Made by a program: the position numbers and the translations under genes. DNA of 64,000 bases, taken from assembly GCF_964199755.1 (NCBI RefSeq), contig NC_133896.1:71396642-71460641 (forward strand). Reading direction: 5' to 3'. This document shows positions 38,521 to 50,624 of the stretch, piece by piece. This DNA is from Larus michahellis. Its lineage: Eukaryota > Chordata > Aves > Charadriiformes > Laridae. The notes beneath the pieces were generated by a model that was not told where the DNA came from, did not search any database, and saw only the letters and a program-made list of their open reading frames with translations. Every line of letters begins with the position of its first letter. Positions within the stretch are counted from its first letter, which is position 1.

Positions 38521-41500
38521 GACATGTAAACTGTCTCAATGGATAGGAATCAATTCCTAAATTTACTGGATGTGCCTCTGGAATATCTTTATGCAAAGAG
38601 AATGCTATAAAGAGAATTTAGCTGGTAAAAGCTGCTCAGTGTAACACCACCCGGATTCCTAATCTAGGATTCATTTGCATTTAATTATTTCTCATTTGGG
38701 TTGGGAAGAATGAGGTTAGGAATAAGTATATAATAATACTAGGAACCTGGGTTCTCATTTTATGTGGTAAACAAATAAAAGAGAATTGAGTAACAAGAAT
38801 ATTGTGAACTAGTAATCTATAAATCAAATTTGTTCATTTAAACTACTCATCACCAGGAATTAGGTTGTGAAGCATTCTACCAACACTGCCTAAATTTAAT
38901 CCTACCAGGAATTCAGCCAAGCTTTTTAAAGGCATTTGATGACTTACCCATTTCTGAAGAGAGAGTGAGACAATAACAAAACTAAAGAATAACTGAGTGA
39001 GTTTCCAAATCTTGATAAAGATCTTGCCATGCTTTCTCAATTTTCAGGCTCTTCAATTTTGACTGTTTTGTGACTACTACTTTACCCAAGAAGATACGAG
39101 TTTAAATCCTGAAAAACAATAGAAGGATTGTTTCTCAGAGAAGTCAGCAACTAGTGTCTTGGCACTGTCTTCAGGTTTTTAAGCCAGGTTGCTGACAGCA
39201 AAGGCATTAACAGAACTTTGGGGAAAAAAAAAAAATCTCCAGTCTTCCCAAAGTAAGTCTAAATGGAAAATGGTCTCCACTTGAGAGGGACTACATCTTT
39301 CTATGCAATTACTTCAAAATTTTTCTGTATAAAATAACACTTGAAAAATATTTTTACCTGAAAATAGGTTCTATTTTCTTTACAGGTTAATGTGCTCTTG
39401 TAATTATGCCTACGTTTTAATCCATGTGATGGCAATTCCACGTCAAAAATGATAAATTACTGGGGTGCAGCTACATTTGTTCCTAGTTTTCATACCCTAC
39501 AAAAAACCTCTTAAGGCCTAATTCTTGCAAAACTCTTTGTAATAGATGAAGGAATTGGAATACAGGAAATAACAAGAGGAATTATCTTAGAATTTATGTT
39601 AAAGGCTTCCATGGTAGTATTTGCTCTCTGCTGCTGTGTGATGTATACTTTTTGAGCAGGCTTGGAGCAATGGTGAATTGAGGCTGCTCTAAGTGCTGAC
39701 AATATAAAGTATGTAAACAAAAAAAAAAAAAACCCAGACAAGTTAGTTCTGTAACAGAAATCTCTGATTGTGCCTGGAATTGTCAGTGGAAGTTGCCATT
39801 TGTTAATCATAACCATTTTAAGAGAGTGGGAGTGCTGTGTGAAACAGTTACTTCATGCTTTGTACATTCTCTCTCAAGCACCCATGAAAGCAGTCACTCT
39901 TTCATAACTGTGGTCAAAGAATTGTATAGTATTGATGTAGGTGTGCCAGGTCCAGAGTTAATGGCTCACTCCAAGGAGAAAGGATTTTTCTTTTCAGTGT
40001 ACCTTGGAACGCTTTCCCAAGATGGGCTCATCTTAGCTTAAATTGATTTGAAACTGTCTAGAAAAGATCAGTTACGCAGATTCCTTTCCCTCTAGTCATG
40101 TAGTCCTTCCTCTCTTACGATGGTTTTTGCAATCATGCAGTCGTAGGGCAAGTGAAATCAAACTGAAAATTTGTCTATTGTAGGAATAGTTTTCAGTCAT
40201 ATTTGTGAGCTGACTTGAACCTGTATCGCTTTCAAGAAGTGCTTCTGCAAATACCAGTTCATCAGGCAGTATCTGCTATTTGGAGAAAAGACTTTTATGT
40301 TGGCATAGCTCCATCTGTCTTAAGAGGGTTTGTTAATGCTGAAATGATTCTCATGAAAGAGCGTGATACTGCGTGGTACTGCTATATGGGGAAAAATCCG
40401 CTATGTATATTTGCTTATAGTTTTTATTCAGTGTTCTTATGTGCATACTTAAGTAATGCCGGCTCAGTGTTTCCCTACAACTCATTGGTGTTTCTATTTA
40501 TACTTACAGTTTTCTTTGATTAGCTAAAACAGTAAGTAAGTGCTATTTCTAGCATAGAAGGCACATTGAAATAGAGATCTAAAAATATTCTTTGAAGTCG
40601 GCTTTTATGGGTGTCTCCAAAATCAGCAGAAGCTTTAGAATCCAGCAAAATTTTTAATACTCTCTATTCAATTGAATAACTTGCCTGTCTGTTCACAGAA
40701 ACTTGAAAAAAGAATGCTGTAGTGTACAGCTGAAATAGTACATCAGTTGAATTAAAATCTAACTGTACTATCAGGAATTGATTAGAATAGTAGAATTAAC
40801 TGTTCTGGTCTAGCAGCATGTGCTGACATCTTCAGTAACTGTAAGTATTTGAGATGGGTTTAAAATAATAGCTAACACGTACAAGGTGTTAGGTACGAGT
40901 CTTCACTTCTTTTGAACTTTTTAAAGTGACTTTGGGGACAGGGGACGGCTGCTTCCCCTTCGTGTTTTTTCCTGACTGTCATGTATGTGCACGCGTGTGT
41001 ATACATGTGAAGCAAGGCTTGAGACTTACATAGTTTTCTGCTAGTTTCTATGTTAAAAATTCAGGTCCTCTCTTAGATTTCTAGATGACAGCTAGAGGAC
41101 TGTTTAAGTTGACATAAGAAAATGAATGCCAAGCTGATTGAGCAGGTAAAGATTGTTTTTTCAATCTCCAGGTTAATAATTTTATTTTAATCACCAATCC
41201 TTAATGAATAACTAGGAGAAAAGGTAGGGGTGTATTTAGATTAAATTATTCATGTTTGAGATCTCTAAAATTCCAGAAACCAGAACAGAATTGACTTAAC
41301 ATTCCCAATGTTTCTGTGGTAAAGCAGGCAATGAAGGTAGAATATAGAGGAGGGAGGGAAGCACCAAATATAAAATAATGTCAAAAGGAATGTTTACTTT
41401 GGCTGCAAATTCCTGGAGGAATTCGAATCCTTAGGTTGTCTTTGTGCTCATTACTATAACTAATTTAAATAACAAAAACAACAACAGAAGTTGACTTCAG

Positions 41501-41974
41501 AAGTGCAAGTTCATCACATTAATAAAATAAAGGAAAAGACAACTAATTTATCTGACTTGTTTGTAAACATTTTTTTTTCTCCACAGTTTATTCTATGTGT
41601 CTATTGGTTTTAAAGGCAGATACTAGATGCCGTATTTGTTCCATCTATTATCACAGCATAGCATTAAAAACGTGGACCTATATGCCTGGAAATAAAAGAA
41701 GTATTTCTGACTGAATACCAGGAGTCTTGTCAGTTTTGGCAAGATGACTTCAGGAAACGGTTCTGCCCTGAAAAATATTCTCAGAAATAAGTTTTCAGTG
41801 CAGGAACTGTATTGTAGGGAATAGACAGCTGCTGCTGCTAACTTTTTTAGTGCTATTTAACATAGCACTGCCATTTTGTCAGCAATGGTAGGGGCTTTTG
41901 CCAGCTCTTTATGGTAAGAAAATGTAAATATCCTTGAGAAGTGCATAATCTGTGATTTACCCCATCTGAATTCT
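38521..41974. other. Intronic sequence, nothing recognised
   Basis: AT-rich intron sequence with poly(A) runs near 39223 and 39719. Open frames up to 102 codons (39511-39816 minus, 40215-40523 plus) show no resemblance to a known protein. Confidence 0.6.
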
Positions 41975-42135
41975 TGCCCAGAGAGGCCATAGGGTCTCTG
42001 TCTTTGAAGACTGTCAAAACTTGACTGCACAAGGCTCTAATTAACCTGAACTAGGTTTGAAGCTGGCCCTGCTTGGAGCAGGGGGTTGGGCTAAATGAGC
42101 TCCACAGGTACTTTCCAGCCTAAATCATTGGGTGA
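41975..42135 (+). mobile_element. CR1 LINE 3' fragment, sense orientation
   Basis: About 160 bases match the CR1 3' region: GCCCAGAGAGGCC near the start, then the GGCCCTGCTTGGAGCAGGGG block, a GGGCTAAATGAGCTCC block and a decayed ATTGGGTGATTTT terminus. Moderately diverged. Confidence 0.9.
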
Positions 42136-43199
42136 TTTTCATGAATGAAACAGTGGATCTTCCATAAGAAGATAATATCGTAGTGGCTTTTTCTCCATGG
42201 GCGTCAGCTTTTGGCTGAAATGTGGAAGGAGGAATACTAAGAAAAATGTAACTGCATACGAAGATTTATTTTCTGAGAAGTGCTTGATAGCAGGTTGAGT
42301 GGCGATTGGTCTTTTGCTGCTGCTTTTATGTTTACCAATACAGTTGTAATTTACAGAGAGTTGTAAATGTCTCTGAAATCGCGGTTTGTTCAGTAACAAT
42401 ACAAACTGGGTACCTTCGTGGATCCCAGTGCCGAGGAGAGGTGAATTTTCAGTTTGTTCCTCCTGAGCTAAAAAATCAAGACAGACTTTGAATGCAGAAA
42501 TTGAAAGTTTTGTCTGCATGTACCAGGCTTTTAGTAAAAGCTGTAGTTTGAGTTTGCAGTATTGCAGTTTTGTATGATGTTAAGAGAATACTTAGTATGT
42601 GTTTTGGGGTAGAAGACCTCTTTATATCTGAGTGGATATGATGAAAAGTCAATGAATAATAGTTGAAATATAGATTAATAGTTGATGAGATGGGTTAAGG
42701 CACCAATGTGGTTAGCTGAGGAGGAGAAATTTATGGTGCTTTTTTCTTTGTATAGTATTTTTATTGTTTTTACTATGCTCATAGATTTTTTGAAGGCAAG
42801 GATCATTTTGACTTTATGTTAGTTTGTATAGTTTGTCTGTAAGCTTTAAGTGCTACAGTAACTATTAATAAAAATCCTCTATACTAGATTGAATTTGGAA
42901 TTTAGAACTTTTAAACTTGTTGAAAAAAAGTTTTAATAGTCAAGATTATCTCTTCTTATAGGACCCAGACCTGTCTAGGACAAGGCATTTTTCCTGGTCT
43001 TGTTGCTTTAACTTGACAACTCAGGAGCAAATTTAACAGCAAAGGGAGCTTGATAGTGTTAGCAGCTTTAAATGCATTGTTTAAAAACAATGACAGCCAA
43101 ACAAAAAAATCCAACACTTTGCATACCTTCTTGAGAGAGCTTTGTGGTACACTTCAAAATAGAGACACACAGAGAAGCTGCAGAGCGGTATTGGCAGTT
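42136..43199. other. Intronic sequence between CR1 copies, nothing recognised
   Basis: About 1.1 kb of AT-rich intron. A 126-codon minus-strand frame (42139-42519) resembles no known protein and is probably chance. Confidence 0.55.
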
Positions 43200-43546
43200 A
43201 GAATCATAGAATGTGTTGGGTTGGAAGGGACCTTTAAAGGTCATCTAGTCCAACCCCCCTGCAGTAAGCAGGGACATCTTCAACTAGATCAGGTTGCTCA
43301 GAGTCTCATCAAGTCTGGCCTTGAATGTCTCCAGGGATGGGGCCTCCACCACCTCTCTGGGCAACCTGGGCCAGTGCCTCACCACCCTCACAGGAAAGAA
43401 CTTCATCCTAATGTCTCATCTAAACCTACCCTGCTCTAGTTTAAAACCATTGCCCCTCCTCCTATCGCTACATGCCCTTGCAAACAGCCCCTCCCCATCT
43501 TTCCTGTAGGCCCCCTTCAGGTACTGGAAGGCTGCTATAAGGTCTC
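43200..43546 (-). mobile_element. CR1 LINE 3' fragment, about 350 bp, antisense
   Basis: The + strand starts with AGAATCATAGAATGTG, then GGTTGGAAGGGACC and TCATCTAGTCCAACCC: the reverse complement of a CR1 3' end. It continues through the 3' UTR into the end of ORF2 and stops near CTGCTATAAGGTCTC. It shares GCAGTAAGCAGGGACATC and CTTCAACTAGATCAG with the 36151 copy, suggesting the same or a close subfamily. A 129-codon plus-strand frame across it is a shadow. Confidence 0.95.
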
Positions 43547-46500
43547 ATTTCTGTTTTGGTCTCATGAACTGTTAATTGGTACAAGAGAGATGCGTGGACA
43601 GGAAAATCCCTTTTGCTTTTTAAACATTTTCAGTACCACAGATGATGATACACTGTTTCTCAGTTTGGTTTATATTGTTGGTTTGTTGTATTTTTTTCAT
43701 GTGAATGGATAGCAGAAGATCTCAAATGTTAAAATTTGTGATTTTATGCAAATTTTTTGTACTTAGTCTGTTTTCGTGCTTGTATTTGTGCATGCGTGTC
43801 CATGAAGCATTTGGTTCTAAATCATTTAAAATGGAATTGGAGAAGAATGGAGTGTGAGAGCATTTCTGGATGTTACCAGACAAAATAAGGTTTCTTTTGT
43901 GGGGTGTGTGTTTTGTTTGTTGGTGTGTTTTGTTTTATTTAGTTTAACAGTAGTTGAATATTTGCTTACAAGTATAAGCATAGATATTTCTGGTTTGCTA
44001 GGTGCTATGTATTCTCTAAAACATTGTTAGTCTATTACATAAACACAGAAGACAGAGTTAAGGGATGATAAATTGTGCTGTATTTCTTTTTTTAACCTCG
44101 GTAGCTAATAATACAGCTGGGTTTGAGGATCTCAGCAGGATAATATACGTGAAATAAGTTGCATCAAACAATGCTAAATAAGAGTAGTGCTCCAAGTATG
44201 CGTTAACAGTGCAGATGTAAGCTACCATTACGTATTTATTATTTGACTATTTGTTGATACAATGCATTCATACAAATTGTATGTTATGAATTCTCAGGTG
44301 TGTATAGGTTTTTTAGGTACTAAACATCTCTCTCCATAACATTATTTTATTATATATATTTATTGATGTGTTTGCTCTTCAGAAACATTTTTTGAGACAT
44401 TTGTACTGACCTGGATGTAGGCTGGAAAACAGTGCAATCTTATTTTGTGTTACCTTTAGCTTTTATTTATATAGTGTGGTTGGAAATATTACCTGTAAAT
44501 ATGGTAAAAAGAGTCATAACTTCATTAAATTTGGGGATCCTGTTGTTACTACTTGCACTATATGAATGTTTTTGGTGGTTTGAGTCTGTTGCAGTGCTCA
44601 GTTAAACCTAGTTTAATTTATATTTCAAATATTATTTAAAAATTGAACTGTTCCCTCTGTTATGTGGGAGTCTAAAGTGGGAAGAAAGGAACAGGGATTT
44701 CTGTAGAAAATGTGTGTATTGATGAACTCATCTTTATTTTTTTTGTGTGTTTTTTTTTTTGTAGAGGATCTTTCATGGAAGTTAGATAACACATGCACTT
44801 ATTTTGGGGAGTTTCATTTTTTCCATTTTGACAATTTTTTTGTAATTACTGCCTTTTCATGCCAAGAGATTAACTTCCTAATCTTATTTCATAGGTATGT
44901 TTTTCCTGAAGAAATGAACTGGGGGGACAAGGTCTGGAATTGTAACATGTAACTCAGTCGTGGCCACTTCTTGGAGTTGAGTGGGTTTTATGCTCTCCCT
45001 GTAGACTTCAATTAGTGTAACTTTCCTGTGGCAAATGCAGATCACTTCATAGAAAAATAGCTATGCCTTTTTATATGGGAGAAAATTGAATAGTAGAGGT
45101 ACAGCTACTCACTGACATGTTTGTTATCTCATTCTTCTCTCTCTCAGAGTCTTCCTCTCATGCATGGGGCCCCCTTTCTAATGTATATACACCCTTACTT
45201 TGTCTTATAGCTGTTGTCACTAGACAAGGCCATCTGTGTCAGCTTGAGTGAACAGTGAGACTGTTACTAAAGGACTGTTGACTTACATGTTGGTGTCCTT
45301 GTCTTCATTGTCAACCAAAGGGAAGCCAAGCTAAAAGATTATTAGGGGGCCGATGTGACCATGGAGAGATTAATTGATATACGCATCTAATGACACTTGA
45401 GTACAGTAAGTAATTTCAGGCATGCCCGATGTGGGTTAGAGCTCAAAGGTGATTAATTCCTACAAAGTTTTCTGAAAATGCATAGAAGGATGTATTCTGT
45501 ATGGGAAAAATATTATGGAGAGCCTCAAAAACTAATTCCTGGGTTAGATATTAAGAGAATCCACTACGTAATCAAGAAGTCCTTCCTGAGTGAGTTTTCT
45601 GGAGCCTAAAGAGGACATGTTTGCGTGTTTATTTGTTTGGGTTTTGGTTTGTTTGTTTTTAATCTCTGGCATACTTCTGTACTGGTTCCAGACCAAAACT
45701 GCATTACTGCATAGTTCCATGCTGTGTGCTAGTATTTCCAGTTTGATCACTGCTAGAGATTTCCACTGCAGTTTCACATCTTTATGATGTCTTAATGTTC
45801 TTAACATTTGCTAGTAGAGCAGAGTGAAGGCTGTCTAATAGACATCTTCTGAAGTGTGGTGTTCACCAGCATTCAGAAAATAGAGCAAGCGTGAACTTCT
45901 GGGCACCTCCTAGAGAGAATCTGTGTTGGCAAGATCACTGCAGTTAATTTTAGTTTTTGCTTCTGGAAAAAATTTGGGTACAGAGATGAAAACGTGGTGC
46001 AATGAAGAAGAATAGGCAGGAGGAAATTCTAAGTTATTTTTCGGGTACATAGGGTAAAGTTTGACATTTTGGTGCACACAACCCCAGCTGCCTATACCAT
46101 GGTGGCAGTAGCTGCTCTGAATAGTTAGTGTAGGGGGGAAATAAGTTAATTACCCCTTTCCGCCTCCCAGCCTCCAAAGAAAAAGAAGTTGGAACGATTC
46201 TTTTTGAATTGAATAGTTTCATATGGACAAGGCAAACTATTTATAAGAATAACAAAAATACTACAAGCAGCTCATTTACAGAGCAGGATGTTTAGAACCC
46301 CTTACCTGTTGAGTGTGCAACTTTTTCACCTGATCAGACCTGTTTCTTTCAGAATCTGAATGAATGTGAATCATGACTGCACTTCTGTCACATTATATGA
46401 AAGGCTTTGATCTTGTATCTAACTCATGCTGATTTCTTTGACAGTGGCTTTTGAAGTAAAATCAGTGTACATGTGTTGTAGGATTTGAGGGTGGGTGTTT

Positions 46501-49500
46501 TTTGTGGTGGGTTGTTTTTGAGTATTCAAATAGTGCTCTCCTATTAGAAATGTTGCTATTTAGGAAAAAACTGCAGGAGTTTAGCAGAGGGCAAGGAACT
46601 GCAAATACTACACTTAAAGGCTGCAAATTATACAGGGCTATTGTGGAGGCTTAATGGGCCCAGGATATTACTTCTAGGCAGAGCTTGTAAAATGAGATTA
46701 TGCACGTCTGTACCTGGTGAGAGTGCTGACCCTGTTCTAAAGGAGCGTTCCAGTTCTAAATGTATTGGTTTGGGTTTGTTTACCTAGAAATTAATCTTAT
46801 CTTTGCAGTTTGATTGCTTAAGAGGGTAATAACTGCCAGGTACTAGTTCAGAAGTCTGAGAAAGATTGCTTTGAGACCTAGATCATTTTTTGACTAGTGG
46901 AAGCAGAAGAGAAACAGAACTTAAGCTTCTTATTGAAATGATCCAAATATTAAACTGTAGCTCTCACCTTTTCTTTCATAAGGCTCACATAAGTTAGGAT
47001 GAAGTGCAGCAAACACTTGTATTTTAGACTAATAATATGCTTCAAAGCATAAAGCAAGACTTGCTGGTTTTCATCTGTGGGAGAAAGAGTCCTGTTGTTA
47101 TGTCTGTTATGGCAATGTGTGAAAGTGTCTATTTTTTGAGCTTCAGAGAGCGATCTTGCAATATTTTCCTCTCTTTACTTTGATTTTAATAATTATATTT
47201 TTTTTTTTTTGGCCTGAAAGGTGTCTGGAAGTTTAATGAGTGTTCCAAATTAAGAACGAATCCACCCAATGTTTTTCTTAGACATCTATCAAAAATTAAC
47301 TATCCAGTGTCCAAAACTTCAGTATCTTTCTCATTGGACATCATGAAATAGCAAGTGCTTGTGAAACTTCTTCCATAGGTGCTTAGCATCCCTTTTGATG
47401 AGTATTTGATCAAATACAAAAACTTCATCTTTGGGAGTAAGAAAAATAGTTGGTTTTGTGTGATTCACTTTACCTAAACTCAGCCGAACAATGGAGGACA
47501 TTCATCAGCAATGTTAGATTTATTGCTTTAAGACCAATATTGTAGCTACTGTAAATTGCGAAATGAATCTGTGGTGAATGTAAGGTTTAGTGAGATTTGT
47601 TTGAAGATTATTAGTGTGTTGCACAACGCCATGTACATGTGACTGTAGCTTTCCTGGGCGGTGGTGCAGGTGATGAACTTCTAGTTTACAACAATTTACA
47701 ACCAGTTTAGGACCTCGTCTTTCAGGTGTATAGCAATGTGTAGTTAAATAGGTAATAGCAATAAAATGCTAGCTTTGCTGTTTGTGTTGCTTTGATTCAA
47801 ACACAGTGTCTCTTAAGCTTTTTGCTGGTTTGTTCCACTTCTCGCTTAAAACACATGAGTAATGCTGGGGTGGAGGAGTCTTGGCAATTAATTATCTTAC
47901 CTCAATCTATAAATGGACAAGGACTTGCACAGAAGGAAAAAGTAAACATCCTTTTTGTATACCACTACTTAATTGGAGTGTGTTCTTCCTTGCTAAACTA
48001 TGAACTTTATGGTTGGTGTGGTCAACAGGAAAAACTTGTTTTAGGCCTTAGGGCAAGTACCTGATGACTGCTGTGAAGCTCTTGTGGGGTTTTCTTTTCT
48101 TTTTTCTTTTGGGATTATACAAACTTTAATGCTGGTGTTGACTTTTCTGCTTTCTTGAGAAATAATGCATTATGCCAGTGTGAAAGAAGGAATGAGTGAA
48201 AATTGTATGACTTAATAAACACGGCTTTATATAACTGGGTTTTATAACTTTTCAAACCAAAATATTTAAATAAATTTGGTTTAGTGAGATTAAAGTTTAA
48301 TATTTTTGGAAGAAGATACAACAAGGAGATACAAGGAAAATCCCTCAAGGCAGGAAGTAGTTTCATGGAGGTAAGTGTGGTTTGATTTTTTTAACATGGA
48401 AAATGGTATATTGCATTGGTACCTACCAGAAAAATGAGGAAGGATAAATGTAATTTATAACGTTACAACTCATAAGTTAAAATAAATAAAACCAGCAACA
48501 ACAAAATGTAAAACCAAACAACAACAAAAAAAGCAATTGCAGAAGGAATGTTTGACTCAATATAGTTCTTATCAAATTTGTTCAGCTCTAATGATTTTGA
48601 GATTTTGGATTCTTTGTCTGGGCGAGGGGGAAGGGTCAAGCTTTTTCAAGTGGGAGTATGACTCTTGGAAGATGTGTATTTTGCATTGGCTTGCACTTTG
48701 TAGCTGGATGCTTATGTTAGTAATAATGTTGGTGATGCAATATTTTTCTTCCAGCACATACCACAAAGGATAGTTTGTATGTATCAGTTTGCTTTAGCTC
48801 TCTAAAAGTCTAGATGTATGCATGTTAATTAGATCATTCCTAAAAACAAAACAAAAACAACAACAACAACAAAAAAAACCAAACCAAAACCCAGAAGACC
48901 CACCCAACCACCACCCCACCTAACCTATAAAATTGCAGTCTTTGTTTTATGTAGGAGGTTATTTGGGTTTTTTTCTGGTGGGGGAGGATATGGAGATAAA
49001 GGTAAAAATTTGCGAATTAAGAATTCAAAAACTATGTGTAGCATCATACATAAATATCAAACTGGTACAATTTTTCACCAATTTTAATGTTTGGGCTGGT
49101 GTCAGGCAGTCCTCTTTGTGTGAGGTCCACTGTCCCCATTTAATCGTTCTTAAGGTGTTTCACCTGGTTATAATTCACCAGTATCAGTGAAATTAACATT
49201 TGAACCGTGGCAGATGCAACCTGAAGCACTTGGTGGTTTTCTGAAGGAAGTCTCTAATCTGAATATGGCAGAAAATGAACTACACTAATATGTAACATAA
49301 GTAAGTATAAAGAATCAATGTAGGGGGAATAAAGATTGGAAACTTGCAAGATAAAGGAAGCTGAGTTGATCCCTTCATGAGGCTACCTTCAGGTGGACTT
49401 CAGCAATTCATGGTGGTTTAAGGGGTTACCTCGCTTAGTTGTTAAGTTTAAGAGGTTACCTCCCCACGCTTTTACCAAAGATTTTTTTGTGTCATCCTTT

Positions 49501-49593
49501 TAGGAAAACCAACACAGCAAGAGATGTGTCAGTTATTTATAGCACAACATAAAGAAACTCCATGGCTTACAGTGGTAGCAAGGGATAATTGAA
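43547..49593. other. Intronic sequence, nothing recognised
   Basis: AT-rich intron with T runs at 44751-44760 and 47200-47210, and an A-rich (CAA)n patch listed separately. Only short frames without family resemblance were seen. Confidence 0.6.
48841..48912 (+). repeat. A-rich (CAA)n and CCA-rich low-complexity tract
   Basis: AACAACAACAAC-type units grade into poly(A), then into ACC/CCA-rich sequence. No adjoining retroposon body was recognised. Confidence 0.8.
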
Positions 49594-49790
49594 TTAAGTA
49601 AGAAAAAAATACACTATGAGGGTAATCGCATATTGGGAAAGGTTGCCCAGAGAGATGCTGAATCTCCCACCAGGACTCAACAGGACAAGACCCTGAGCAA
49701 CTTGATCCATGTTGGCCCTGCTCTGAGCGAGGAACTGGTCTAAATGATTTCCAGAGGTCCATTCCGGTCAAAATTATTCTGTGATTTCAA
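49594..49790 (+). mobile_element. CR1 LINE 3' fragment, sense orientation, diverged
   Basis: About 190 bases align in order to the CR1 3' region: GAGGGTAATCG, GGTTGCCCAGAGAG, GTTGGCCCTGCTCTGAGC, CTAAATGATTTCCAGAGGTCC and the terminal ATTATTCTGTGATTTC. Many substitutions indicate an older copy. Confidence 0.9.
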
Positions 49791-50578
49791 ATTCTGCCTC
49801 CTCTGCTGCAGGTGTGGAAACTCCTAGGATTGAGGTGGGGTGAGCAGCTGTTTTTTAACCTGTTTTTAGGTCTTGAATTGCCAGAGTGCATCTCTGAGCT
49901 GTCAGGTTATAAATTTCTAGGTATTCTTTGGGGGAGAGTGGGATGTATAGAAGTATTTTTGGAAGTCTTCTCATAGCCTCAAGTAACCTAATGGAACTAA
50001 TATTTCAACTTTTTCCAAGTGCTACTTAAAAAAAAAAAGACGACAGACATCAATTGGGCATATAACATGTGAGGGGATTTTGCTCATTTGTATTTTATCT
50101 GTCATAGATATCAACTGGCATCTTAACTAATTAGTTACAGATCCTTATCAACTCTTAATGGTAGTAGCTCTTACACGTGAAAATGCTGAAGCATCTCGCT
50201 TTTTCTTCTGGAAAGTGTTAGGGGTATAATTTTGTTTCCGCAGTAATTTCAAGCGTTAAAAATACATTTAAAATCCTGGCAATCTTAAGACTGTCTGGTA
50301 GCTGCAATATGCATGTATGTTATGGATATGACTAACAGCCACCTTCTTATCTTCCCATCTACATTAAAGAGAATGTCCTGGAAGTCTTCTGTCTTTCTCT
50401 CTGTCAAAAAGTAGTTTATAAATGAAGCCAAAATACGCTCAGAATCCGGCATCTGAGTTTTACTGCACCTTGGGGGCAAGGGGAAGAGCCCTTTTAATTT
50501 AAATCCACATCAAAGAGTTCTTTTCACACATTGTCTAGAGCCAGGATGGTCACTGCTTGACATTCATGCTTGAGCCAA

Positions 50579-50624
50579 TGAGTGATTGTTCAAGATTGAT
50601 TGATCAAGTGAGTGATTGATCAAG
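50579..50624 (+). repeat. Short imperfect tandem repeat (14-16 bp units)
   Basis: Three successive related units: TGAGTGATTGTTCAAG, ATTGATTGATCAAG and TGAGTGATTGATCAAG. Local duplication; no known function. Confidence 0.8.

Noticed and set aside
42139..42519. A 126-codon minus-strand frame
   Set aside because: No family resemblance. It starts next to a CR1 fragment but is not part of CR1 coding sequence.
43050..43439. A 129-codon plus-strand frame
   Set aside because: Most of it runs through the antisense CR1 3' end (from 43200). The plus-strand peptide is a repeat shadow.
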